DNA from: Sphingobacterium thalpophilum
GTDB taxonomy: Bacteria > Bacteroidota > Bacteroidia > Sphingobacteriales > Sphingobacteriaceae
Direction: 5' to 3'
Assembly (NCBI RefSeq): GCF_038396785.1
Contig: NZ_CP151087.1
Span: 1,240,001-1,304,000 of the forward strand
DNA length: 64,000 nt
The position numbers and the translations under genes were made by a program. The notes below the pieces were generated by a model. That model saw only the letters and a program-made list of their open reading frames with translations. It was not told the origin of the DNA and did no database searches. Below, one piece after another: positions 16,933 to 25,254 of this stretch (within the stretch, counting starts at the first letter, position 1; each line of letters begins with the position of its first letter).

Positions 16933-19623
16933 TTAAAAGCTATAATCTACCCCAAAACTGATATAACCCGGCAAAAGTTTATATTCGGTGCTGGTATTAT
17001 AAAGGTCTGTCAATTCAGCATTTCTGAAAAAGCGAGTATTAAAAATATTTTTTGCTGTCATGGTAAATCTTGTCCTATGTTGCCGCAATTCATAAGATAG
17101 GGAGAAATCCGAAAAATAATAGGTCTTGGAATCCTGCCCAAGGAAACTGCCAAAGCGATAGGATTCATTCTTTAGATTACACTGTATATTTTTTCCCATA
17201 TTCAAAAATACATTCAGAAATCCGCGGCTATTATTGAGTGTAGTTTTGCTATCTGAGCGATAAGTAACCGACTGCAGGGCATAACCTGTGTAAATATTCA
17301 ACCTGGATTTCCATGCACTTCTAAACGATAGTCCATAATCATATGTCTCTGTATGAATTTGACGATTGCCCAGGCCCACCACCAATGTTTCGTAATCTGC
17401 CGTGTTTGCACCTAAATCCAGACGGAAATTTCCACCTACAACTTTCAGGTAATAATTGAGATCTGCCTTGTAATTGCTGCTCTTTTTGTTTTTAAGCAAT
17501 ACTTGTTGCACAAGGCTAAAATTGGGGTCTAAACTGCTTTCTGTACCCACATAATCAAACAAAATCTGATGTCCGGCCGAAAGGTTCGCAAAAAAACGAT
17601 CTGTCATACTGCCATAGGTGTACATCAGCGTGCCACCGGAACTACTTAAGGTCGCTAGATTATCCGTTCCTCGAATAAAGTTTCGAACCCCTGTCGTATA
17701 ATAATGGGGAATTAGCTCGGTGAGTGAGGTATTCTGTTGCTGAAAATAGAGATCTGTTTCCAGTCGCCCTTTTGGGTGGATAACCCATTTCCCCGATAGT
17801 CCTGGAGAAAGCAACAGGTTATTTTTATGTTTGGGTTTCCCAAAATCTGTCAACCTATTCTGTACAAGACCTGCCTGCAAGCGGGGTGTCAATTCCCATT
17901 TATTTCGTTTAATGGTATACTTGGAAATAAGGTTCGTCTGAAACACGTTTAAGTCCATCGCATTGGAAAATCCCAAAGGAGATACTGCTGTCCCACCCAA
18001 CTCGTCTGGATTTGATAACAACTTCAATTCGGTGTTGAGCTGTTGCTGCTGGTAGGCCATATTGAAGGCCAACTCAAAAAAATCACCATTTTTCTTTCGG
18101 CTTACATAGTGTGTAGTAGCCCCCAGATACTGCAGATTATTCTCGATATGTTGTTTTACCGCATGGATATCTTTACCTCCAAACAAGTCTTCATAATAGT
18201 ATTGATTGATACTGTAGTCCGATGGCGACTGCTGCTTTATCCAACGTAGTGAGCTGACCAGTACATCCCGCTCCGAAAATTTGTAGCTATAACTCAGACT
18301 ATGGTTGGTCAAATATCCTTTACTTTTGGTCAGTTCCTCACTTTGAACACCATTAAACAGTAATGCACCCAAATCATTTTTTCTCAGAGAACCTAGTGTA
18401 CCTGAATAGCTCAACAGTGTACGCTTATTGGGCTCCAACTGCAGTTCCAGTTTCGTGAAGTAGTTATCGATGTTTCTGGTAAACTGATAATCTTCGGTAT
18501 TGGTAAATTGAATATCCTCCAAATGATAGTTCTGCACGGTATTTCGATAAAATGATTTTTTAGTAGGATTTGCAAAACCCAGCCATTTGATCTTTAACTG
18601 TGGAGTCGGATTTAAAATGGTATTCAAGGACAACAGCTTATCGTTATTGAAATTCGTTCTTCTATAATCAAAACTGGGCAAATTTGGCGTATTATCTATC
18701 AAAGTAGGTGTTGTTATTCCGACACCAATCTGACCTGGTTCATCAGGAGAACCAGACTGGATCAGGTGGTTAATACTGCTTACGGCATCGACTCCATTAT
18801 TGTTAGCAGCACCTAATAGGTAATATTTGTTCTTTTTTCCAAAATTCATCAAGTTCGCATTGGCCTGATAATATTTTGGACCTATGGGAACCACCTGCGC
18901 ATCCACCGAGCCAAGCCACTGTGCCCTGCTTTCCTCCTTAAGTTGCAGATTTAGTGCAATTTTGTCCGAATTTTCGATACCTTTCAGCTGTTTATTATTA
19001 GAATACCGCTGCAATATCTGAATTTTTTCCAAGGGACGAACGGACATACTTTGTGTCAGCAGGCGATAGCCCTTTTCAAAAAAATCGTCCCCTTCCACCA
19101 TCACTTTTTCTACTTCTTTATTGCCTATTTTGATACTCCCATCGGTCCCCACCTGAATGCCGGGAATCTTTCGAAGAAGATCCTCTACCGTACGCTCGTC
19201 ACCCTGCAAAAAGGATTTCACAGCAAGCTCAATGGTATCTCTGCCCCGGCGGTAGGGGCCTTTGGAATGGACAATCACTTCCTGCAATTGCTCCACCCCT
19301 CCAGCTGACAACTGTACATCAATTAGCGTGTCGGCCTGCGTAGGTGTAATCGAAAGGGAAACTGGCTTAAAGCTAAGCGCCTTGAATAGCAACGTAAATG
19401 GTCCACTTTGGGCCGTTTGCACATGATATTTGCCTTGGCCGTCGCTAAACGTATAAGCCAACATTTTGTTATCGCCATCACGCCGTAAATCAATACGTAC
19501 CCCTCCTAACGCTTTTCCCTCAGTACTAACGCTTCCATGGATAGCAACCTGTCCATGTACGACCATAAACAACAGACAAAAGCTGAATAAGGCCGCTATC
19601 CGCTTATTGATGTTCCCATTCAT
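16933..19623 (-). CDS. TonB-dependent-receptor-like outer-membrane protein of the GLPGLI unit
   Basis: An 896-residue outer-membrane protein. Signal peptide 1-24 (ending VVHGQ), carboxypeptidase-like beta-sandwich (25-110, with HGSVSTEGKALGGVRIDLRR), plug-like domain (about 115-230, with DLLRKIPGIQVGTDGSIKIG and VMVEGDDFFEKGYRLL), then a long barrel ending in an aromatic residue (FGVDYSF), the usual outer-membrane sorting end. Its start overlaps the end of the GLPGLI gene by 20 bp, so the two are translated together. The ligand is unknown. It is only distantly similar to the receptor at 3323-5746. Confidence 0.88.
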   Translation of the reverse strand: MNGNINKRIAALFSFCLLFMVVHGQVAIHGSVSTEGKALGGVRIDLRRDGDNKMLAYTFSDGQGKYHVQTAQSGPFTLLFKALSFKPVSLSITPTQADTLIDVQLSAGGVEQLQEVIVHSKGPYRRGRDTIELAVKSFLQGDERTVEDLLRKIPGIQVGTDGSIKIGNKEVEKVMVEGDDFFEKGYRLLTQSMSVRPLEKIQILQRYSNNKQLKGIENSDKIALNLQLKEESRAQWLGSVDAQVVPIGPKYYQANANLMNFGKKNKYYLLGAANNNGVDAVSSINHLIQSGSPDEPGQIGVGITTPTLIDNTPNLPSFDYRRTNFNNDKLLSLNTILNPTPQLKIKWLGFANPTKKSFYRNTVQNYHLEDIQFTNTEDYQFTRNIDNYFTKLELQLEPNKRTLLSYSGTLGSLRKNDLGALLFNGVQSEELTKSKGYLTNHSLSYSYKFSERDVLVSSLRWIKQQSPSDYSINQYYYEDLFGGKDIHAVKQHIENNLQYLGATTHYVSRKKNGDFFELAFNMAYQQQQLNTELKLLSNPDELGGTAVSPLGFSNAMDLNVFQTNLISKYTIKRNKWELTPRLQAGLVQNRLTDFGKPKHKNNLLLSPGLSGKWVIHPKGRLETDLYFQQQNTSLTELIPHYYTTGVRNFIRGTDNLATLSSSGGTLMYTYGSMTDRFFANLSAGHQILFDYVGTESSLDPNFSLVQQVLLKNKKSSNYKADLNYYLKVVGGNFRLDLGANTADYETLVVGLGNRQIHTETYDYGLSFRSAWKSRLNIYTGYALQSVTYRSDSKTTLNNSRGFLNVFLNMGKNIQCNLKNESYRFGSFLGQDSKTYYFSDFSLSYELRQHRTRFTMTAKNIFNTRFFRNAELTDLYNTSTEYKLLPGYISFGVDYSF

Positions 19624-20380
19624 ACACTTGCTCTACACTGCCTCTAACTTTTTGCTTATCAACGCTTACACCTTCCATCATTGGCATTTTGCTGTACATA
19701 ATACGCATTTGTTCTTCATTGATTTGGTCGTCTTTCTTGACAAATTCTTCCAGGCTCAATTTGGGTAAAGACTGGATATATTTATCATTTACGGGAATAT
19801 TTCCCCCATAGGGATAATTCACCTCCTTCAGGTACCAATAGTTCGGATTGGCACTTTCGTTATACAGCATCACAATAAGGCCCGGCAAGCCACCAAATTT
19901 CGATGGTCCCACAGGTACGGGAATATCATTGGTATAATAAGCGACCAAAGTAGTTCCACGATAAGAGGCCGTTGCTTTGTGGCATACATGTTTGCCTAAC
20001 GTATCCACATCGGTGTAATCGGTATTCCAGACCAATGCCGGAAATTTGTCCGTCACCAAATAGTTAACACCTTGAATGGAACGGGTTTCTAGCTGTTGGT
20101 CAGCCTTATTTTGATGGATCACGACCCTGTTATACCTCTTGCCAGATCCGATTGTTATCGAAAATGAGGAAGCTACTTCATCATCGCCATCTTTGTTGAG
20201 CTCCTGCTTGCGTATTGGCATCGAATCACGAACTGCAATCTTCACTGTTCCATCATAATAGACATCTTCTTTAAAAGTAGCCATGGCTGATGGGATGTAT
20301 TCATATATCGCATGAAGCCGCTGTGCAAAAGATAATCTGGAAAGGAATAGAAATAAAAAGAATATATAATATTTACGCAT
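19604..20380 (-). CDS. GLPGLI family exported protein
   Basis: A 258-residue exported protein of a Bacteroidota-specific family with no known function. It has a signal peptide (1-19, ending SFAQ) and carries the diagnostic run FGGLPGLIVMLYNE around residue 165, preceded by a conserved ATASYRGTTLVAYYTNDIP strand pair. It overlaps the receptor gene by 20 bp and lies 67 bp below a small secreted protein gene, with a G/C-rich hairpin in that gap. The strict pairing with a receptor suggests a role in handling the same ligand or in receptor assembly, which is inference. Confidence 0.9.
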   Translation of the reverse strand: MRKYYIFFLFLFLSRLSFAQRLHAIYEYIPSAMATFKEDVYYDGTVKIAVRDSMPIRKQELNKDGDDEVASSFSITIGSGKRYNRVVIHQNKADQQLETRSIQGVNYLVTDKFPALVWNTDYTDVDTLGKHVCHKATASYRGTTLVAYYTNDIPVPVGPSKFGGLPGLIVMLYNESANPNYWYLKEVNYPYGGNIPVNDKYIQSLPKLSLEEFVKKDDQINEEQMRIMYSKMPMMEGVSVDKQKVRGSVEQVYEWEHQ

Positions 20381-20400
20381 GATAATTTAGTTTAGAAAGA

Positions 20401-20416
20401 CGGGGTCAAAGCCCCG
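20401..20416 (-). terminator. Hairpin between small secreted protein gene and GLPGLI gene
   Basis: CGGGG and CCCCG form a 5-bp G/C stem with a 6-base loop. On the minus strand it follows the stop of the 104-residue protein and is trailed by TCTTTCT. It may be a partial terminator or a processing site that lets the first gene be expressed more strongly than the GLPGLI and receptor genes. Confidence 0.5.
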
Positions 20417-20447
20417 CTTTTGTTTTTGTGTAAGAATGAATAAAAGT

Positions 20448-20762
20448 TTAGTTGTTTGCAACCCAGTCATGCATTGCTGCAAAGAAATTAGCACAGCCGC
20501 CAGCTGAAGAAGCATAATCTGTGTAGACAGCGCTGCCTAATAAAACACCATCACAGCTATAAATACTTACTTTAAAATTACAGCGTACGAATGCCGCATT
20601 CGTTTCCGTGGTTGCCTCGGTAACCCTAACCGTATTGTTGGCCAGGCGCTGGGAAGTTGTTTTCACAGATGCATTTCCGTTGACTGTTGTTGCGGCTGTC
20701 TTGGCCGAAGCAACAGATGATAGCATCACCATTGCTACCAAACTCATCATTAATCTTTTCAT
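20448..20762 (-). CDS. Small secreted three-cysteine protein
   Basis: A 104-residue protein with a clean signal peptide (1-20, ending ASA). The mature part is rich in Thr, Asn and Ala up to residue 58, then has a compact C-terminal region with Cys61, Cys70 and Cys90 (RCNFKVSIYSCDG and SSAGGCANFF). No family was recognised. It is the first gene of the unit leading to the GLPGLI and receptor genes. It could be a secreted binding protein, an inhibitor or a peptide ligand of the receptor; nothing in the sequence decides this. Confidence 0.7.
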   Translation of the reverse strand: MKRLMMSLVAMVMLSSVASAKTAATTVNGNASVKTTSQRLANNTVRVTEATTETNAAFVRCNFKVSIYSCDGVLLGSAVYTDYASSAGGCANFFAAMHDWVANN

Positions 20763-21176
20763 TGTCTTTAAATTTACTTGTTAAACCATGGTATGTTTTG
20801 AAGACATACCCTTGTATATGGCAGTAAAAATAAAGACACATTTAATTATTTAAATGATGATTAAATATCTGTAAATGGTCACTTAGAATTCGTAGCTTAT
20901 TAGTTACTATTCGCAATGGGCTTATCACTGAATAACTCGAATTATGGAGCAAATCGTTTTGAGGTAACGAAGTAAAAAGCTCTCCTAAATACCTGTTGAG
21001 GGAAGCTAAATAAAATTTTCTCGATAATAACCAATGCTTGGAGCATCTGTCGTTATAATATTCTCATTTTGGTCAAAAGCATATAGCGAGGAATTCCTGT
21101 CACTAAAATACTTGCCTTAAGGCAAGTATTTTAGGCCTTTTATGCTTTAGTTTTATAAGATATATGCTTTTTAATC
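20763..21176. other. Intergenic region with a 32-bp palindrome
   Basis: No gene was seen in these 414 bases. The divergent promoters of the secreted-protein gene and the plus-strand membrane protein must lie here. The only strong structure is the perfect palindrome at 21103-21134. Confidence 0.5.
21103..21134. promoter_or_regulatory. 32-bp perfect palindrome upstream of membrane protein gene
   Basis: The left arm CTAAAATACTTGCCTT (21103-21118) is followed without a spacer by its exact reverse complement (21119-21134). The centre is 58 bp before the start at 21177. It lacks a clear U-tract on either strand, so an operator is as likely as a terminator. Confidence 0.6.
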
Positions 21177-21815
21177 ATGCAGAATCTATTTATAGCTATT
21201 ACAATAAGTTGTTTTGTATTATTTTGGTTCGCTGTACGCCACAAACTTTCTACGCGAGTTTATATCATTTGGTCGCTCTTCATATCATTTGCCGCTGTTG
21301 CAGGGTTCTTTATACAATTTCCCCTATCTTTCGCCTTAACGCTATTGGGTACAGTTATAACAATCGTCTGTTGTTCGATACTATTGGTTAATACAAAAAT
21401 AAATATGTATTTGCTTTTGGCGATCCATATCTCGCGTATTCCTGTAGAATTTATTCTCTATGCTTTATTCAAAGCTAAAATGCTGCCGCGAGAAATGACT
21501 TTTATTGGCTGCAATTATGATATAGTTTTCGGAATTACTGCCTTAATATTTTTGATAACGGGCATATTCTTTCGTAAAATTTTCAATTTCCAGATTTTCA
21601 GATTATGGAACATATTCGGTATTTGCTCAGTTCTCATTGTTGTTCTTCTAGGAATACTGTCATCCCCAATTCCTATACAATTGATCGCTTATGATCAGCC
21701 AAATATTGCTATGTTACAATTTCCATATGCTTTATTGCCCAACCTGGTGGTACCCTTGGTAATCTTATCCCATATCCTGCTTTTGAGGAATTCAGTTACA
21801 TCAACATTTAGATAA
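21177..21815 (+). CDS. Hypothetical multi-pass membrane protein
   Basis: A 212-residue very hydrophobic protein with six or seven membrane segments and short polar loops (RHKLSTR, NTKIN, KAKMLPREM). No family was recognised. A 32-bp palindrome lies just upstream, so expression may be controlled. It ends 35 bp before the stop of the convergent SPFH gene. Confidence 0.65.
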   Translation: MQNLFIAITISCFVLFWFAVRHKLSTRVYIIWSLFISFAAVAGFFIQFPLSFALTLLGTVITIVCCSILLVNTKINMYLLLAIHISRIPVEFILYALFKAKMLPREMTFIGCNYDIVFGITALIFLITGIFFRKIFNFQIFRLWNIFGICSVLIVVLLGILSSPIPIQLIAYDQPNIAMLQFPYALLPNLVVPLVILSHILLLRNSVTSTFR

Positions 21816-21850
21816 TACGTCTATGGAAGAGCTTCTTTGGATTTCTATCC

Positions 21851-22783
21851 CTAAAGACCGCCATCTTTAGGAAGATCAGGCAATTGCGCACTATTATGTC
21901 CATCAATCTTCTGTGCCGCGGCCATTGAAACTACCAAATCATTCAGCATAGTGCTTGCTGCAGTTGGCGAATTTGGAAGCAAGACCAAATTGCTTCTGCT
22001 ATTGGCGCCGATAGCATTCAGTGTATCATAATGTTGCGTAACCACGATTAACGCAGAGGCTTCCTGTGCATTGATATTTGCAGCATTCAGCATTTTTACA
22101 GATTCTTCCAGTCCCTTCGCAATCTCTCTTCGCTGATCTGCGATACCCTGTCCCTGTAGTTTTTTAGATTCTGCCTCAGCTTTTGCTACTGCAACAATTC
22201 GTATTCTCTGAGCCTCAGACTCATATTCTGCGGCTGTTTTTTCGCGTTCAGCAGCGTTGATTCTGTTCATGGCATGTTTGACCTGTTCATCAGGATCAAT
22301 ATCTGTCACTAATGCTTTAATAATATCGTAACCGTAGCTTTGCATCGCATCCTGCAATTCACTTTTTACGGCAATGGCAATATCATCTTTTCTTACGAAA
22401 ACGTCATCTAATTTTGTTTTTGGAACTTCAGCACGCACAACATCAAAAACATACGATGTGATCTGATTTTCGGGATTCTCCAAACGATAATAAGCATCTT
22501 TTACGTTGTCTCTGATTACCTGGTACTGGACAGAAACTTTCATCTTAATGAAAACATTATCCAGTGTTTTGGTATCAATTATGACATCCAATTGCTTTAT
22601 TCTAAGATTCAGACGTTTAGATATTTGATCCAAAAACGGAATTTTTAAATGCAAACCAGCATGACTTACTTTTAAAAATTTACCCAGCCTTTCTATCACA
22701 GCAGCAGATTCTTGTTTTACGGTATAAAATGAAGCAAATAATGTAATAAGTCCAAAAAAGACCAGAATTCCTAAATATAGCAT
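21851..22783 (-). CDS. SPFH/stomatin-like membrane protein (paraslipin type)
   Basis: A membrane-scaffold protein of about 310 residues. I start it at the ATG at 22783 (MLYLGILVFFGLI), although the frame is open to 22813. One N-terminal membrane helix is followed by the SPFH domain (VKQESAAVIERLGKFLKV, GLHLKIPFLD, LDVIIDTKTLDNVFIKM). Then comes a long Ala/Glu/Lys/Arg-rich coiled coil (INAAEREKTAAEYESEAQRI) and a C-terminal VVTQHYDTLNAIG segment. Such proteins form cage-like oligomers in membrane microdomains. Members are often encoded beside an NfeD protease, but none is adjacent here. Confidence 0.9.
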   Translation of the reverse strand: MLYLGILVFFGLITLFASFYTVKQESAAVIERLGKFLKVSHAGLHLKIPFLDQISKRLNLRIKQLDVIIDTKTLDNVFIKMKVSVQYQVIRDNVKDAYYRLENPENQITSYVFDVVRAEVPKTKLDDVFVRKDDIAIAVKSELQDAMQSYGYDIIKALVTDIDPDEQVKHAMNRINAAEREKTAAEYESEAQRIRIVAVAKAEAESKKLQGQGIADQRREIAKGLEESVKMLNAANINAQEASALIVVTQHYDTLNAIGANSRSNLVLLPNSPTAASTMLNDLVVSMAAAQKIDGHNSAQLPDLPKDGGL

Positions 22784-23068
22784 AACCTTAAATTTAATAT
22801 TGGTGATATACAAACTTACACGTTTACATTGTCATTCTTCTACTTCTTACATAATTTTTCGATAAAGTTCCGAAACTCGGTTATCCATCCTAAAGATAGC
22901 CCAACACTACATTTTACTGTGCTAGCCAAGGCTGTGTTCTTTGCAATCTTGGCATAAGCCCACGCGATGTCCTTGCAAAAGCTCACTTGCAAAACGAAGC
23001 CGCTGCTATTAAAATAGCTATCAAGGTTAATTGGCGTTTAATATTTACTCTGGTTGGATAATGACATA

Positions 23069-24220
23069 ATGGATAAATTGAAATTCGGTTTTAATGCGTG
23101 TACGGATGCGGGCAATTGCTTCGGTAATATCCTCTGTATCAAGATCATCCTAAAAATCAATGATAAGCATCAATATAACGTCTTCAGGAGACTTGCAGTC
23201 ATTGTTAACTCATCCTATGACGCGATTATCGGAAAAACACTAGAAGGTATCATAACCAGCTGGAACGACGCTGCGACGAATCTTTTTGGCTATTCAACCG
23301 CGGAAATGATTGGTCAGTCCATCCTAAAATTAATTCCACGAGATAGGCATTCTGAAGAAGATTATATCCTGGGGCGAATGCGCATGGGACATTCCATCAA
23401 GCATTTTGAAACTGTTCGGCAGACAAAATCAGGCAAATTGGTCGATTTGTCGCTGACGATATCCCCCATAAAAAACGATCTCGGCGAGATCATTGGTGTA
23501 TCAAAAATTGCACGGGATATCAGCGAAAAAAAGCAGGAAGAGAAGCGAAAAAATACGTTTATATCCGTAGCAAGCCACGAACTCAAAACACCGCTCACCA
23601 CAGTCTTGATGAGTGCGCAGATGATGCAACAGCATGCAACTATATTTGGTGAAAAAAGTGCCCAGATAGGAACTAAGATCGAATCCCAAGTAAGAAAAAT
23701 GATGCTCATGATTGCGGATTTTCTAAGTATAACGGAGGTAGACGAAGGAAAATTGCAACTTCACCAAACCATTTTTCAGCTTGACAAATTAATGCGGGAC
23801 TGTATTAATGATTTGGAAACGAATCGGCACAGCATTGAACTGCGTTGCGATCCCACCGTTCATATTTTAGCCGACTGGCCCAAAATGGATCAGGTTTTTG
23901 CCAACTTACTTAACAATGCCATAAAATACTCTCCCCACGGCGGAACGATTATTATTGGCACGCAGATAATAGGCGAAAAAGTACGTATATATGTTCAGGA
24001 TGAAGGGATTGGAATCGAGTCCAAACATCAAAAAAATATTTTTAAATCATTCTATCGGGTAGATAACCTAAATACTTCTAACATATCTGGATTTGGCATC
24101 GGCCTATATTTGGTCGCAGAAATCCTGCGAAAACATGGTTCACAGATACACGTTCAAAGCGCCAAGGATAAGGGATCTATTTTCTATTTTGATTTTCCGT
24201 TCACCTACGCTTCAAACTAA
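23069..24220 (+). CDS. PAS-domain sensor histidine kinase
   Basis: A cytoplasmic sensor kinase of about 383 residues. I start at the ATG at 23069; an in-frame TTG at 23054 is possible. The PAS domain (about residues 40-150) contains GKTLEGIITSWNDAATNLFG. The phosphoacceptor is the His of SHELKTPL (about 169), and the ATPase domain has an N box (NLLNNAIKYS), G1 (DEGIGI) and G2 (GFGIGLYL). There is no membrane segment and no response regulator next to it, so it is an orphan kinase. The first 40 residues look unlike a usual N-terminus, and the gene may have lost an upstream part. An IS1595 element sits directly behind its stop. Confidence 0.9.
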   Translation: MDKLKFGFNACTDAGNCFGNILCIKIILKINDKHQYNVFRRLAVIVNSSYDAIIGKTLEGIITSWNDAATNLFGYSTAEMIGQSILKLIPRDRHSEEDYILGRMRMGHSIKHFETVRQTKSGKLVDLSLTISPIKNDLGEIIGVSKIARDISEKKQEEKRKNTFISVASHELKTPLTTVLMSAQMMQQHATIFGEKSAQIGTKIESQVRKMMLMIADFLSITEVDEGKLQLHQTIFQLDKLMRDCINDLETNRHSIELRCDPTVHILADWPKMDQVFANLLNNAIKYSPHGGTIIIGTQIIGEKVRIYVQDEGIGIESKHQKNIFKSFYRVDNLNTSNISGFGIGLYLVAEILRKHGSQIHVQSAKDKGSIFYFDFPFTYASN

Positions 24221-24221
24221 A

Positions 24222-24229
24222 TAAATCTA
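24222..24229. repeat. 8-bp target duplication, left side of IS1595 element
   Basis: TAAATCTA, repeated exactly at 25197-25204. It begins one base after the last base of the kinase stop codon. Confidence 0.9.
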
Positions 24230-25196
24230 TTGACCTATCCTTTTGCTAAATAATTTAGTTTTCTTATCTTTAGGTGATTAAATTTAGGTATGGTAGGCAA
24301 TAAAGAAAAAGAGTTGAGTTTGTTCGATTTTCAGTCGCAATTTAGCAGTGATGCTGATTGTTTAGCTTATTTATCGGCTTTGAAATGGCAAGATGGTTAC
24401 AAATGTAAGAAATGTGGTTACGGGAGTTTTTGCAAGGGAATAAAAGAGCATGACCGTCAGTGCAATCGCTGCCGTTATTTGGAATCTCCTACAGCAGGCA
24501 CCCTATTCCATAAGGTTAAGTTTCCTTTAGTTAAAGCCTTTTACGCAGTATACTTCATAAGTACAAACAAAAAGGGTATTGCCAGTACCGAGCTTGGCAG
24601 GAAGTTAGGGATCAAGCAAAAAGTAGCATGGTTATTCAAACGCAAAGTGATGAAAGCGATGGAGAGCAGCGGTAAATTTCCTTTGCGTGGAGTTGTGGAA
24701 GTTGACGAAACATTTGTTGGCGGTCAGGATGAAAATTCCAAAGGACGTAAAAAAGGAAAAAAGAAGCTTGTGGTGGTTGCTATAGAAAAGAAAGGCAACG
24801 GAGTTTCGCGCTTTTACGCCAAGGTGATAGACAAAGCCGATGCGATCAACTTAGGTAGCTTCATGAAGCAAAACATAGAGCCACAGGCTAAGGTGACCAC
24901 CGACAAATGGACAGGTTATAAGCCGATATTGAAAGATTTCGAAAATATGGAGCGTGTCAAATCTGGTAAGAAAGGTGAGAACTTCCCAGAACTACACAGG
25001 GTTATCATGACCTTTAAAAGCTGGTTGAGAGGAATGTACCATCACGTTGGAGATCTACAGGAATATATTAATGAATATACCTATCGATTCAACAGAAGTT
25101 TTATGAAAGGGAATATTTTTGACAACCTAGTATATCGGATGATCTGCCATAAACCAGAACAATATAATATGATTATTGCTTAAAGGAATAGGTCAA
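24230..25196 (+). mobile_element. IS1595-family insertion sequence (967 bp)
   Basis: A complete element with imperfect terminal inverted repeats (TTGACCTATCCTTTTGC at the left; TTGACCTATTCCTTTAAGC read inward from the right) and the 8-bp duplication TAAATCTA, which is the size expected of IS1595. It carries one transposase gene. It separates the histidine kinase from whatever lay downstream but leaves the kinase frame untouched. Confidence 0.94.
24290..25183 (+). CDS. IS1595-family (ISXO2-like) transposase
   Basis: A 297-residue transposase. The N-terminal zinc ribbon has CKKCG and CNRCR about 22 residues apart and a helical linker (FYAVYFISTNKKGIAS). It is followed by the ISXO2-like DDE-type domain with VEVDETFVGG, KKLVVVAIE and the second acidic residue in TDKWTGYK. 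The end contains MYHHVGDLQEYINEYTYRFNR, the family's conserved C-terminal helix. The frame is intact. A TATCTTTA element 31 bp upstream, inside the left IS end, may be its promoter. Confidence 0.95.
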   Translation: MVGNKEKELSLFDFQSQFSSDADCLAYLSALKWQDGYKCKKCGYGSFCKGIKEHDRQCNRCRYLESPTAGTLFHKVKFPLVKAFYAVYFISTNKKGIASTELGRKLGIKQKVAWLFKRKVMKAMESSGKFPLRGVVEVDETFVGGQDENSKGRKKGKKKLVVVAIEKKGNGVSRFYAKVIDKADAINLGSFMKQNIEPQAKVTTDKWTGYKPILKDFENMERVKSGKKGENFPELHRVIMTFKSWLRGMYHHVGDLQEYINEYTYRFNRSFMKGNIFDNLVYRMICHKPEQYNMIIA

Positions 25197-25204
25197 TAAA
25201 TCTA
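25197..25204. repeat. 8-bp target duplication, right side of IS1595 element
   Basis: TAAATCTA, identical to 24222-24229. Confidence 0.9.
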
Positions 25205-25254
25205 TAATCCTACTAGGTCTACATTCCAGCAGATCTACAGTATTAATATACCGA

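Noticed and set aside
16834..17100. An 88-residue plus-strand frame after the Asp-type hydrolase.
   Set aside because: Most of it lies inside the receptor gene on the other strand, and it looks like a shadow with no family features.
22930..23055. A short plus-strand stretch before the histidine kinase that faintly resembles the end of a LuxR-type response regulator.
   Set aside because: The resemblance is limited to about 25 residues, with no receiver domain or helix-turn-helix in full, so it is too weak to call.
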